This document shows positions 36,635 to 44,673 of a stretch of DNA of 64,000 bases, one piece after another (the first letter of the stretch is position 1; the number at the start of each line of letters is the position of its first letter). Made by a program: the position numbers and the translations under genes. The notes under the pieces were generated by a model. That model worked only from the letters and a program-made list of their open reading frames with translations, was not told the DNA's origin and ran no database searches. The stretch is from Pseudomonadota bacterium (GTDB taxonomy: Bacteria > Pseudomonadota > Gammaproteobacteria > Xanthomonadales > Wenzhouxiangellaceae). The stretch spans positions 2,356,001-2,420,000 of the forward strand of contig CP053448.1 of the NCBI GenBank assembly GCA_013285445.1. Reading direction: 5' to 3'.

Positions 36635-37778
36635 GCCGCAGCGCATTACGGTAGCATTGAGCCGCCGCTTCGAGCTTTCCGGCCCGGTCCAGCACTCGCC
36701 CAAGGGCCTCGTAAGCCTCGCTGCTCGGCCGCTGCCTGACTGCCTGCTCCAGACAGCCGCGGGCCTCGTCGTAACGCCGCTCGGCCAGGTACAACATCCC
36801 GAGCGTCTGCTGCAAGCCGGCGTGGTCGGGCGTCTTTTCCAGCCATTGCTCGCACTCGGCAATGCGCGCCGACCGTTCGCTTTCATCCGCCTTGGCGTAC
36901 AAACCCAGCAGCTCGTCATCGAGCGATTCGGACAACTCCAGCCGGAGCGGTTTTGCGGCCAATTCCGGTCGGCCCAGTTCCGCGCTGCGGCGAGCGAAGG
37001 CGGCGACCAGCTCGCGCCGCCGGTGCAGGCGTCGGCCCAGTTCCTTCCAGACAGTCTCGAGTTCAGCGACATCAACACAGGCATCGAGCTCTCGCTCCGC
37101 CGCCAGCACCGCCAGATCGTCGGCGCGCTGTCGGTCGACCACACCGGCGCGTCGCAGTGCCGGGGTCAGCAAGCGAAGGTCGCGCCAGCGAGCGGCATCC
37201 TGATAGGCTTCCAACAGCAGGCGCAGCACGCCATTGTGCCGCGGCTTTTTCAGGTGCAGCTCTTCGAGGACCGGCACCGCTTCAGTGGTTCGCCCTTCGC
37301 CAATCAGCAATCGGGCCCGGGCCAGGCCGGCAATAAACGATCGGCGCCCGAAACGACCACCGGCTAACGCCAGCCAGCGATCCCGGCGATCACTGTCGCC
37401 CTGCCCCTGGGCCGCCCGCGCTGCCGCCAGATAGCCAGCCGGCGAATCCTGGTGCTGCAGTGACTTCCTCAGGGCACGTTCGGCCCCGCGCCAGTCGCCT
37501 TCGGCCAGAGCAAGAAAACCGTTTTCGAGCTGTCGCCGGCTGCGCCGGTCGCGCGCTCGTCGCAGCGTTCTGCCCGGCAACCTCAGCAACGCGGTGAACA
37601 GGGACATCAACAGCCACGCCACGAGCACGCCCAGCACCAGGACCAGCAGCGACATTTCAACGCGCCATGATCCGAATTCAATCAGGACCAGGCCGGGATC
37701 GCGCACCAGGGCCGGCGCCAGAAATCCGGCCGCAAGAAGGCCGGCAATGACCAGCACGATCAGCAGCAGACGCTTCAC
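36591..37778 (-). CDS. hemY: HemY-like membrane TPR protein
   Basis: This is a 395-residue protein with two N-terminal membrane helices (LLLIVLVIAGLLAAGFLA; LLVLVLGVLVAWLLMSLF), a basic stretch, and then TPR-like helices starting LENGFLALAEGDWRGAERAL, the HemY_N signature. It is the conserved last gene of the proteobacterial hemCDXY cluster. Its biochemical role is unsettled; a scaffold for heme enzymes has been suggested. It overlaps hemX by ATGA coupling. Confidence 0.92.
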   Translation of the reverse strand: MKRLLLIVLVIAGLLAAGFLAPALVRDPGLVLIEFGSWRVEMSLLVLVLGVLVAWLLMSLFTALLRLPGRTLRRARDRRSRRQLENGFLALAEGDWRGAERALRKSLQHQDSPAGYLAAARAAQGQGDSDRRDRWLALAGGRFGRRSFIAGLARARLLIGEGRTTEAVPVLEELHLKKPRHNGVLRLLLEAYQDAARWRDLRLLTPALRRAGVVDRQRADDLAVLAAERELDACVDVAELETVWKELGRRLHRRRELVAAFARRSAELGRPELAAKPLRLELSESLDDELLGLYAKADESERSARIAECEQWLEKTPDHAGLQQTLGMLYLAERRYDEARGCLEQAVRQRPSSEAYEALGRVLDRAGKLEAAAQCYRNALRLRSGRGVEPLPPPE

Positions 37779-38956
37779 GACGAGGCCAGGTAGCGATTGA
37801 TTTCAGCCAGTGCTTGCCCAAGCTCAGGTGGCTCTGGCGGCTGCAGGTCCGCCACTTCACCGAGCACCTCGATCACGCGTCGGACGGACTCGGAATCGGT
37901 ATCGAATGACGCCTCCATAACGGCTATGGCCCGAGCGGCATGGTGCCTAAACTCGGACATGCTGCGCCGGGAAATGGCCAACTCCGCCGCCAGAAGGCGC
38001 AGCCGCACGCGCTCGCGCAGACCGTCAAGAATCTCTTTGCTCGGGGGCAGGCCATCACGCCGCTCGACTCGCACCAACTTGCCCAGAGAGTGACCGGCAC
38101 GTGCCAGCCATCCGTCGCTCCCGCTTTCGGCCGGCTCAGCGGCCGGATCAGTCCTGGTTGCCCCGGCCGCATCCCAGCGATCAGACTCGGCTGCCAACTG
38201 GGACAGGCGTGCAGCGAGCTCGGCCCAGCCAGGCTCGCGGATGACCGCAAGGGCTTCGGCCTCACGCGCCAGCAGGCCGCGCGCCCGTTCCAGTCTTGGA
38301 TCTTCAATCTGCCGAAGTTGATCCGCAGCCCGCGCATAGGCGCGACGGGCCGAGGCAAAGTCGCCGGCCAGCTCAGCCCGGGCCTGGCCCAGGCGCAGCA
38401 GCCCGGAGACCTCATGCAGCTCGATTCGGCGCGCAACCTCGCGGTCGGCCTGACGTCGATCGCCCGCTGCCTCGTCCAGCCGTTCCACAGCTTCCTCGAC
38501 ACGGCGTTCCAGCTGCGCTATACGATCACTGCGCCGGCTTTCAGACTCCTCCAGCGCAGCCAGCCGGTCACGCATCCCGGCTAGGGTAATCTCGGTATCG
38601 TCGGCTGCAGCGGCCAGGCTCGCGGACTGGCGTGATAGATCATTGATCTGCACGCCGAGCCGTTCGACACGCTCGATGATTCCGTTCAGCTCGGTCTGCA
38701 GGGATCGAAACTCATCGGTTTCGCCAACGGGTGGCGCACTGTCTTGCTGGCCGGCATACCAGTGCCAGCCGGACATGACCGCCGCGGCCAGCGCCAGGAC
38801 CAGCGCCAGCCGGGCGATGCCGGCACTGACCGTTCGCCGATTAGCCGCAGCCGGCCGCTGCTCCGGGCCGTTCGCCTCCGGCTCGTTGACGGCATGCGGA
38901 TCCGCGGCGGCTGATTCGGATTGTTCAGCAGCAGTCTGCCCGTTGTTGTCGCTCAT
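37775..38956 (-). CDS. hemX: HemX-like membrane protein
   Basis: This is a 393-residue protein. An acidic N-terminal tail rich in Ala and Glu precedes one membrane helix (ARLALVLALAAAVMSGWHWY), then a long coiled-coil (ELNGIIERVERLGVQINDLS and on to about residue 190), then the HemX globular part (EVSGLLRLGQARAELAGDFA). It was formerly called uroporphyrinogen-III methyltransferase, but it has no methyltransferase motifs. It lies between hemD and hemY as in other gammaproteobacteria. The precise role is unknown. Confidence 0.9.
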   Translation of the reverse strand: MSDNNGQTAAEQSESAAADPHAVNEPEANGPEQRPAAANRRTVSAGIARLALVLALAAAVMSGWHWYAGQQDSAPPVGETDEFRSLQTELNGIIERVERLGVQINDLSRQSASLAAAADDTEITLAGMRDRLAALEESESRRSDRIAQLERRVEEAVERLDEAAGDRRQADREVARRIELHEVSGLLRLGQARAELAGDFASARRAYARAADQLRQIEDPRLERARGLLAREAEALAVIREPGWAELAARLSQLAAESDRWDAAGATRTDPAAEPAESGSDGWLARAGHSLGKLVRVERRDGLPPSKEILDGLRERVRLRLLAAELAISRRSMSEFRHHAARAIAVMEASFDTDSESVRRVIEVLGEVADLQPPEPPELGQALAEINRYLASS

Positions 38957-39053
38957 CGGTAAAACCGGTCCGGCCGCCGTTGAAAGCCTGGAGTGAGATT
39001 AACGCAAAACGCAGCTAACATGTAGCCAGGGCACCTGATCACCTGCCGGATCG

Positions 39054-39800
39054 TCACGCGTGGCGCGCCAGTGCCCGCAGCATCGACTCATCACTGGCTC
39101 CGGCAGCCGTCAGGCAGTGGGCAAAACCAAGCCCGCGCGCATGGGCAAGCACCCGCTCGGACGGCGCAATTACCGTGCCGCCCAGCACTCGGCCCCGTGC
39201 CGGTGGCGACAGTGACCTGCACAGCCCGTCGACCGCCTCGCGGCTGGCAGCCAGGGTGACCAGCGCACACGCCCGCCCGATTCGCGTCTCCAGATCATCA
39301 GGCAGGGCGCACGGTACGCGCCGATAGACATGCACCCGTTCGACCGTTCCACCCCGTCGCTCGACCACCTGGCCGATCAGGCCCCGACCACCGGCAGCGG
39401 CCAGGATCACGACGTCCAGCCCGTCTACCTCGCGCAGCTCCTCCATACCGAGCATGGCTTCACTGGTGCCGTGACGATCCGGGTAAATCACGTTTTTGAG
39501 ACCGGCCTGCTGCGCCACCTCGGCGGTTCCCCGGCCCGGCACGATGACCAGTGACCGGTTGAAGGGTTCGACGCCGACGAGCTCGACCGCACGCCGCACC
39601 GCCTCCTGACTGGTCAGGATGACCCGGTCAGCCGGCAGGCAGACTCTCAGCTCGTTCGCCTTCGCCGCAGGGTTGGCCGGCCCTTCCAGACGAAACGGGG
39701 CGCAATGCACACTTTCAAAGCCCGCTTCGGCAACCCGTGCGGCCAGCGCAATGCCGGCTGGTGCGGTGCGGGTGACCAGAACCAGTGAGTGCGCGTTCAT
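39054..39800 (-). CDS. hemD: Uroporphyrinogen-III synthase
   Basis: This 248-residue enzyme closes and inverts ring D of hydroxymethylbilane in heme synthesis. The family is poorly conserved; visible features are LVLVTRTAPAGIALAARVAE at the start, VILTSQEAVRRAVEL, VIVPGRGTAEVAQQAGL and ALVTLAASREAVDGL. The position between hemC and hemX supports the call. No good ribosome-binding site is seen, and a rho-independent terminator lies 18 bases upstream of the start, which is odd for a gene usually cotranscribed with hemC. Confidence 0.9.
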   Translation of the reverse strand: MNAHSLVLVTRTAPAGIALAARVAEAGFESVHCAPFRLEGPANPAAKANELRVCLPADRVILTSQEAVRRAVELVGVEPFNRSLVIVPGRGTAEVAQQAGLKNVIYPDRHGTSEAMLGMEELREVDGLDVVILAAAGGRGLIGQVVERRGGTVERVHVYRRVPCALPDDLETRIGRACALVTLAASREAVDGLCRSLSPPARGRVLGGTVIAPSERVLAHARGLGFAHCLTAAGASDESMLRALARHA

Positions 39801-39817
39801 CAGGGGTCAGGACGCCC

Positions 39818-39843
39818 AAAAAAAGAAAGCCCGCCGATCGGGC
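39818..39843 (-). terminator. Rho-independent terminator upstream of hemD
   Basis: Reading leftward, GCCCG-ATCGG-CGGGC forms a 5-bp all-GC stem (39843-39829), followed by TTTCTTTTTTT (39828-39818). It lies between hemC and hemD and ends 18 bases before the hemD start. It would stop hemC read-through or end a short transcript from the 39850-40060 region. Confidence 0.8.
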
Positions 39844-39849
39844 AGGCCT

Positions 39850-40060
39850 TCTGGTGAAAAATCCGGGCGCCGGGCACAACTTGCCAAAGTGCTGGGGGCT
39901 TGCGTGTTGGCGTTGGCAGTAGGGGGACGCACCTCAACAAATTGAACCGTGGATGACGCCCGGAAAGCTGATCGGTTTCTTCCCCTAGCGCGAGTCTTGA
40001 CGGGTACTTTGACACAACCCGAATCAAATGTCCACAAAGTCGGCCCGCGAGTTCGGAGAA
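39850..40060 (-). other. hemC-hemD spacer, possible leader or small RNA
   Basis: These 210 bases hold no recognised gene. The upstream end is AT-rich (GATTTAAAATATTTC at about 40056-40070, a possible -10) and the downstream end runs into the strong terminator at 39843-39818. Reading frames are open leftward but show no family resemblance. The layout of a possible promoter, a spacer and an intrinsic terminator suggests a small RNA or an attenuated hemD leader. This is inference only. Confidence 0.3.
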
Positions 40061-40065
40061 ATATT

Positions 40066-40980
40066 TTAAATCTGTGACAGAATGCACATTCCACCGCCGT
40101 CTAGCATGCGCTCAGCCACCTGCCTGCCAAGCCGCTCGGGATCAGCTGTCGCCCCTTCCCCGCTCGCGTCAACCACCTGCCGCCCGTCCGGGCTCGCCAG
40201 CCGCGCGCGCAAACTGAGACGATCGCCCGTGACCTCGGCCAACGCGGCCAGCGGCATGCGGCAATCGCCGCCCAGGGCGGCAACGACGGCCCGCTCGGCA
40301 CGCACAGCCAGCGTCGTCTGCGCACAGCCCAGCGGCTCCAGAACCGCCTTCAGTTCATCGCTGTCCGCCGGGATCTGAACCGTAATCACGCCCTGGCCGG
40401 GTGCCGGCAGAAACGCCGGTGGCGACAGCGGCAGCGTGCCGGGCGGACGGATGCCGAGCCGATCCAGGCCGGCGGCAGCCAGAATCAGGGCATCGACGTC
40501 GCCGCGCTCGAGCAGCGCCAGGCGAGTGTGCACATTACCGCGAACGGCAACCGGCTTGAGCTCCGGGTAGAGGGCCAGCAGCTGGCTCTGGCGTCGGAGG
40601 CTGGAGGTGCCAACGCTCGCCCCGGCCGGCATTTCCCCCGGCGACAGACCGCTGGCATTCACCCACCAGTCGTGCCAGTCAGCGCGCTCGAGAAAGACGG
40701 CCAGCTCGAACCCGGACGGACATTCAGCCGGCACGTCCTTGAGCGAATGAACTGCAGCGTCGGCCTGCCCCGCGAGCATGGCGTGCTCGAGCTCCTTGAG
40801 AAACAGGCCCTTGCCTCCGATCTCGGCGAGCGAGCGATCAAGCACCTCGTCACCGCGGGTGCTCAGCGGAACGAGCTCGACTGCCAGCTCCGGGTGATGG
40901 CGACGCAACAGCTCGGCAACATGCTGACTCTGCCACATTGCCAGGCGAGACTTGCGAGTGGCGATACGCAGCCTGTTCAC
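40066..40980 (-). CDS. hemC: Hydroxymethylbilane synthase (porphobilinogen deaminase)
   Basis: This 304-residue cytosolic enzyme joins four porphobilinogens into hydroxymethylbilane. Motifs are RIATRKSRLAMWQSQHV at the start, LSTRGDEV, HSLKDVP with catalytic Asp82, and Cys240 in LGGDCRMPLA that carries the dipyrromethane cofactor. The length is normal. It starts with GTG, overlapping the algR stop as GTGA. An AT-rich spacer and terminator separate it from hemD. Confidence 0.97.
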   Translation of the reverse strand: MNRLRIATRKSRLAMWQSQHVAELLRRHHPELAVELVPLSTRGDEVLDRSLAEIGGKGLFLKELEHAMLAGQADAAVHSLKDVPAECPSGFELAVFLERADWHDWWVNASGLSPGEMPAGASVGTSSLRRQSQLLALYPELKPVAVRGNVHTRLALLERGDVDALILAAAGLDRLGIRPPGTLPLSPPAFLPAPGQGVITVQIPADSDELKAVLEPLGCAQTTLAVRAERAVVAALGGDCRMPLAALAEVTGDRLSLRARLASPDGRQVVDASGEGATADPERLGRQVAERMLDGGGMCILSQI

Positions 40981-41687
40981 GCCTCACCCTCCAGACAGCG
41001 CCGCACCGCGGCCAGGCTGCGCCGGCTGATCGGCGGATGACAGTCGCTGCCGTCGAGCACTGCCCGCTCCTGACCATCCTGGTCGCGAAACAGGCCGCGC
41101 AGGTAGCGGCGCGCGACCAGTGCCTTGCGGTGTGTGCGTAAAAAATGCTGCGGGAAACGCTGCTCAAGCAGGACCAGCGAATCCTCGACCAGCGCCTGAC
41201 CCTGATCGAAATGCACAACTGTGTATTTGTCCTCGGCGATCAGTGCGCGGATATCGCCAACCGGTATGGTCAGGACACGATCGCCCAGGCGTGTCTTCAG
41301 ACAGGGTTCGCGACCGCCAGGCTGACTGGCGGCACGCGCCAGCGCTTTGTTCAGCCGCTCCGGGCGTACCGGCTTGACCAGGTAATCGACGGCCGCCACC
41401 TCGAAGGCCTCGACGGCATAGCGCTCGAAAGCCGTAACGAAGATGATTGCCGGCGCGTGGTTCAGGCGACGCAGCCGTCGCGCGACGCCAATACCATCGA
41501 CCGACGGCATCTCGACGTCGAGCAGCACTACGTCCGGCTCGACCCGCCGGCAAAGATCAACGGCGTCGGCCGGATCGCTGCACTGTCCACACAGTTCCGC
41601 CTGCGCGTCGGCCTCGACCAGCCGCGCCAGCCGTCCCAGAGCGGGCAGTTCGTCGTCAATGATCACTACACGCAGCCGGCCGCTCAC
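40977..41687 (-). CDS. algR: AlgR/LytTR-type response regulator
   Basis: This is a 236-residue regulator. The receiver domain (RVVIIDDELPALGRLARLVE) has phospho-site Asp57 (VVLLDVEMPSVDG). The C-terminal LytTR DNA-binding domain is seen from LGDRVLTIPVGDIRALIAED through HFLRTHRKALVARRYLRG. The gene sits directly upstream of hemC as in Pseudomonas (algR-hemC). The GTG start at 41687 overlaps the upstream esterase stop (GTGA). No LytS/AlgZ-type kinase gene is adjacent in this window. Confidence 0.88.
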   Translation of the reverse strand: MSGRLRVVIIDDELPALGRLARLVEADAQAELCGQCSDPADAVDLCRRVEPDVVLLDVEMPSVDGIGVARRLRRLNHAPAIIFVTAFERYAVEAFEVAAVDYLVKPVRPERLNKALARAASQPGGREPCLKTRLGDRVLTIPVGDIRALIAEDKYTVVHFDQGQALVEDSLVLLEQRFPQHFLRTHRKALVARRYLRGLFRDQDGQERAVLDGSDCHPPISRRSLAAVRRCLEGEA

Positions 41688-42364
41688 GCCCAACGCTCCT
41701 CCAGCCAGTGATCCAGAGCGGCAATCTCCTCGGCGCAGACGGCGTGCGCCATTGGCCAGGTCTGCCACTGCACAAGATAGCCGGCCGCTTCGAGCTGCCG
41801 GGCGCCGGCCTCGCCCAGCGCCACCGGCACAACCGGATCCTGGCTGCCGTGTGCCATGAAGACCGGGACCGACGCGGAAGCCTGATGAGCCCACCGCGAC
41901 AGGGTGTCGGCCTCGGGCAGGTAGGTCGATAATCCCACCACGCCAGCCAGCGCCTGCGACCAGGCCAGGCCGCAGCGCAGGGCAATGGCGCCACCCTGCG
42001 AGAATCCGGCCAGAACGAGCTGTTCAGCCGGCACGCCGAGAGCGATCTGTTCGTCAAGCAGCCGGGCAGTCAGCCGCACCGAAGCGACAATCCCTTCGAG
42101 ATCCTGCTTCTGACCGATATCCATGCCGGCAATGTCGTACCACGCCCGCATCGGCATGCCGCCATTGATGGTGACTGGACGAACCGGAGCGTGTGGAAAG
42201 ACAAAGCGGACCGGCCGCCGGGCGGCACTACCGAGGTGGGGTACAATCGGCTCGAAATCGTGTCCGTCTGCGCCCAGGCCGTGCAGCCAGACTACGGCGT
42301 GACGCGGATCCGGACCAGTTTCGTGCACGATTCGATCAGGCATTTCCGAGCTGGAATCATTCAT
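41684..42364 (-). CDS. Carboxylesterase / alpha-beta hydrolase (phospholipase-carboxylesterase family)
   Basis: This is a protein of about 226 residues with the family start ETGPDPRHAVVWLHGLGADG, nucleophile Ser122 in GFSQGG, Asp176 in HGSQDPVVP, and His207 in WPMAHAVC. These proteins hydrolyse short-chain esters or thioesters. The ATG at 42364 shares the palindrome CATG with the start of the divergent lptM; an ATG at 42343 is an alternative that fits homologue lengths slightly better. It forms an overlapping run with algR and hemC downstream. Confidence 0.9.
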   Translation of the reverse strand: MNDSSSEMPDRIVHETGPDPRHAVVWLHGLGADGHDFEPIVPHLGSAARRPVRFVFPHAPVRPVTINGGMPMRAWYDIAGMDIGQKQDLEGIVASVRLTARLLDEQIALGVPAEQLVLAGFSQGGAIALRCGLAWSQALAGVVGLSTYLPEADTLSRWAHQASASVPVFMAHGSQDPVVPVALGEAGARQLEAAGYLVQWQTWPMAHAVCAEEIAALDHWLEERWA

Positions 42365-42527
42365 GGCTGCAAGTTTACCTACTATCGTTCGTTGTGCACT
42401 GGTCTCGGCCTGCCTGTCGCTTGCCGCGTGCGGTCTCAAGGGCGAACTGTACCTGCCCGACGACCCGGCGACGCGGGATGAGCCACCTGTCGAAAACGAC
42501 GACGATGCAGAGAATTCCCGAACCTGA
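42363..42527 (+). CDS. lptM: LptM-like small lipoprotein
   Basis: This is a 54-residue lipoprotein. A signal peptide (PTIVRCALVSACLSLAAC) ends in the lipobox LAAC with Cys23. It is followed by GLKGELYLPDDP, the hallmark C-G-x-K-G-x-L-Y-x-P of LptM (YifL). LptM helps mature the LptD/LptE outer-membrane LPS translocon. As in other gammaproteobacteria it lies just upstream of the dapF region. It is too short for routine gene calling, starts head-to-head with the esterase at a shared CATG, and overlaps the next gene by 23 bases. Confidence 0.85.
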   Translation: MAASLPTIVRCALVSACLSLAACGLKGELYLPDDPATRDEPPVENDDDAENSRT

Positions 42528-43170
42528 ACTGATGGATGACCCGGCTCAGGCGGCCGCGTACGCCGGAGCTGACTTCAGCATCCCGAACGCGTTGTTTGTC
42601 GAAACGGCATTATCGCATCTCGGCAGCGGCAGCGGCCGCCTGATCGACCTGGGCTGCGGTCCCGGCGACATCTGTCTGCGCCTGGCCCGCGCGCTGCCGG
42701 GCTGGCAAATCGTCGGTCTCGATGCCGGCCCGAACATGATTGCACTGGCCAGTCAGGCCGCAGAACAGGCCGGATTGGCCGATCGCATCGAGCTGATACA
42801 GGCTCGCCTGCCGGATCACGGTCAGAACCACCCATTTGATGCGGTCGTCTCAAACAGCCTGCTGCACCACCTGCCCGACCCGATGGTCCTGTGGCATGCC
42901 CTTTGTGACCTGGCCACCGCCCGTGCCTACGTTCAGGTCATGGATCTGCACCGGCCCGCATCACCCGCTGCCGCGCGCGCAATGGTCGAAGCCAGTTCAG
43001 GCGACGAGCCGCGGATACTCAGGGAAGACTTCTACAACAGCCTGTGCGCGGCCTGGACCGCTGAAGAGATACACGCACAGCTCGATCGCGCCGGCCTTGC
43101 GGACCTGCAGCTGTCCCGGCCGACTGAACGCCACTGGATGGTCTCCGGATACCTGGCCGGGCAGGAATGA
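42505..43170 (+). CDS. Class I SAM-dependent methyltransferase
   Basis: This is a 221-residue protein. Motif I is LIDLGCGPGDICLRLA, the acidic motif II GLDAGPNMIALA, and motif IV FDAVVSNSLLHHLPDP. The substrate is unknown. The ATG at 42505 was chosen as the first Met giving a complete methyltransferase fold; it overlaps lptM by 23 bases and its stop overlaps dapF (ATGA). It occupies the place where many relatives carry lysA between lptM and dapF. Confidence 0.83.
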   Translation: MQRIPEPELMDDPAQAAAYAGADFSIPNALFVETALSHLGSGSGRLIDLGCGPGDICLRLARALPGWQIVGLDAGPNMIALASQAAEQAGLADRIELIQARLPDHGQNHPFDAVVSNSLLHHLPDPMVLWHALCDLATARAYVQVMDLHRPASPAAARAMVEASSGDEPRILREDFYNSLCAAWTAEEIHAQLDRAGLADLQLSRPTERHWMVSGYLAGQE

Positions 43171-44012
43171 AAACACCCCCGCGGCTGGCCTTTACCAAGC
43201 TTGAAGCGCTGGGTAACGACTTCATGCTGATCGACGCGCGAAGGGCCGATCCCAAGCTCAACGCCGAACGCGTGCGCTGGCTCGGCGACCGGAGACGCGG
43301 TGTCGGGTTCGACCAGCTGCTGGTCGTTCACCCCGCCAGCGATCCCGGCGAATCGTGCCGGGTTGCGATCTACAACAGTGACGGCAGCGTTGCCGAACAA
43401 TGCGGCAATGGCATGCGCGCACTGGCACTGTGGCTCTCACAGCGCGGCGAGAAGGTCGATCACGCCCGAGTGAACACGCCTGCCGGCGGGGTCGAACTGA
43501 GCTGCAGGGACCCCGACCGGATCACCGCCACCATCGGCATACCGGGTTTCGGCGCTTTACCCGGCGCAGTGACCGACTGGCCGCTACAGCTGACTCTCGA
43601 CCAGGAAACCCTTGCTGCCTATCCGGTAGAGCTTGGCAATCCACATGTTGTGGCTTTGACCTCGCATCCGGTCAGCGAAAACCGGCTGCGCCGGATTGCC
43701 GGGATCGTCAGAACACACCTCGGACCGGATTTCGACGCCAACATCGGACTGGCCCGCCCGACGGGGAGCGATCGGGTCGACCTGCAGGTGGATGAACGCG
43801 GCGCCGGCCCGACACCGGCTTGCGGCAGCGGCGCTTGCGCCGCAGCGGTGGTGCTGATCAGCCTGGGTCAGGTCAACAGCCCTGTCACGATAAGGCAGCG
43901 AGGGGGGGCGCTTGTGGTACATTGGGCCGGCAAGGGGCACCCGGTCGCGTTGACCGGCCCGGCCCGATGGGTGTTTGAAGGAGAGATCGAATGGCCGATA
44001 ACCCCACCGTGA
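43167..44012 (+). CDS. dapF: Diaminopimelate epimerase
   Basis: This 281-residue PLP-independent racemase converts LL- to meso-diaminopimelate for lysine and peptidoglycan. The two catalytic cysteines are Cys79 (AEQCGNGMRAL) and Cys219 (PACGSGACAA). It starts FTKLEALGNDFMLID, the family start. The length is normal. It is translationally coupled to the methyltransferase and overlaps the DUF484 gene by 22 bases. Confidence 0.97.
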   Translation: MKTPPRLAFTKLEALGNDFMLIDARRADPKLNAERVRWLGDRRRGVGFDQLLVVHPASDPGESCRVAIYNSDGSVAEQCGNGMRALALWLSQRGEKVDHARVNTPAGGVELSCRDPDRITATIGIPGFGALPGAVTDWPLQLTLDQETLAAYPVELGNPHVVALTSHPVSENRLRRIAGIVRTHLGPDFDANIGLARPTGSDRVDLQVDERGAGPTPACGSGACAAAVVLISLGQVNSPVTIRQRGGALVVHWAGKGHPVALTGPARWVFEGEIEWPITPP

Positions 44013-44671
44013 ACGAGGACCTGGTCGTTACCTGGCTGCGGTCGCACAGCGACCTGTTGCAGCGCCATCCGGACCTTCTGGACACGCTCGAGATCCCGCA
44101 TGGCATCAGCGCCCAATCGCTGATCGAAATCCAGGTCGAAAGGCTGCGCAAGGAGAATCGAAAGCTGCGCGCGCAGCTCGAAACCCTGGCCGGGATCGCC
44201 GGTGAAAACGAGCGTTTGATGCAGCGCCTGCATCAGCTCACGCTCGAGATCATGACAACCCGCAGCACCCGCGAATTCATCGAGCGCTTGATCGAGCGCC
44301 TGGCCAGCGACTTCGAAGCGCTGAGCGTGCGTTTGCACCTGCTGCGTCCGCACCCTGCCCTGGAAACCGTTGATGCGGTGACGGTGCATGAGGATGCGCC
44401 GCCAGAGTGGTTCGAAAAGGTGATTGAATCTGGCCGCATCGAGTTCGGCCGCCTGACCCGCGCCAAGCTGTCGGCTCTCTTCCCGAATCGCCATGAGTCC
44501 ATCGGTTCGGCTGCCCTGGTGCCGATCAGCGCCACCGGCCTGCTGGCCATTGGCGCCCCGTCCGACGGCCGCTTTCATCCCGGCATGGGGACTCTGTTCC
44601 TGGAGCTGCTCGGCACGACCATCCGTCATCGGCTCGAGCAGGGCCCGGCGGGTCAGCGCAAGCGAGCCTGA
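43991..44671 (+). CDS. DUF484 (GAF-like) protein
   Basis: This is a 226-residue protein with the DUF484 start VVTWLRSHSDLLQRHPDLLD, then a coiled-coil (IEIQVERLRKENRKLRAQLE), then a GAF-like domain ending LFLELLGTTIRHRLEQ. The family lies between dapF and xerC in most gammaproteobacteria, as here. The function is undefined; a GAF-type sensor is assumed from the fold. Confidence 0.92.
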   Translation: MADNPTVNEDLVVTWLRSHSDLLQRHPDLLDTLEIPHGISAQSLIEIQVERLRKENRKLRAQLETLAGIAGENERLMQRLHQLTLEIMTTRSTREFIERLIERLASDFEALSVRLHLLRPHPALETVDAVTVHEDAPPEWFEKVIESGRIEFGRLTRAKLSALFPNRHESIGSAALVPISATGLLAIGAPSDGRFHPGMGTLFLELLGTTIRHRLEQGPAGQRKRA

Positions 44672-44673
44672 GC

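Noticed and set aside
39850..40060. 6S RNA in the hemC-hemD spacer (the 5' part ATTTCTCCGAAC...GCGGGCC looks similar)
   Set aside because: The complementary 3' half needed for the closing stem of 6S RNA (GTTCGGAG-like) is not found before the terminator.
39807..40094. Leftward frames of about 95 codons in the hemC-hemD spacer
   Set aside because: Two overlapping frames are open, neither shows family motifs or a good start, and both run through the terminator.
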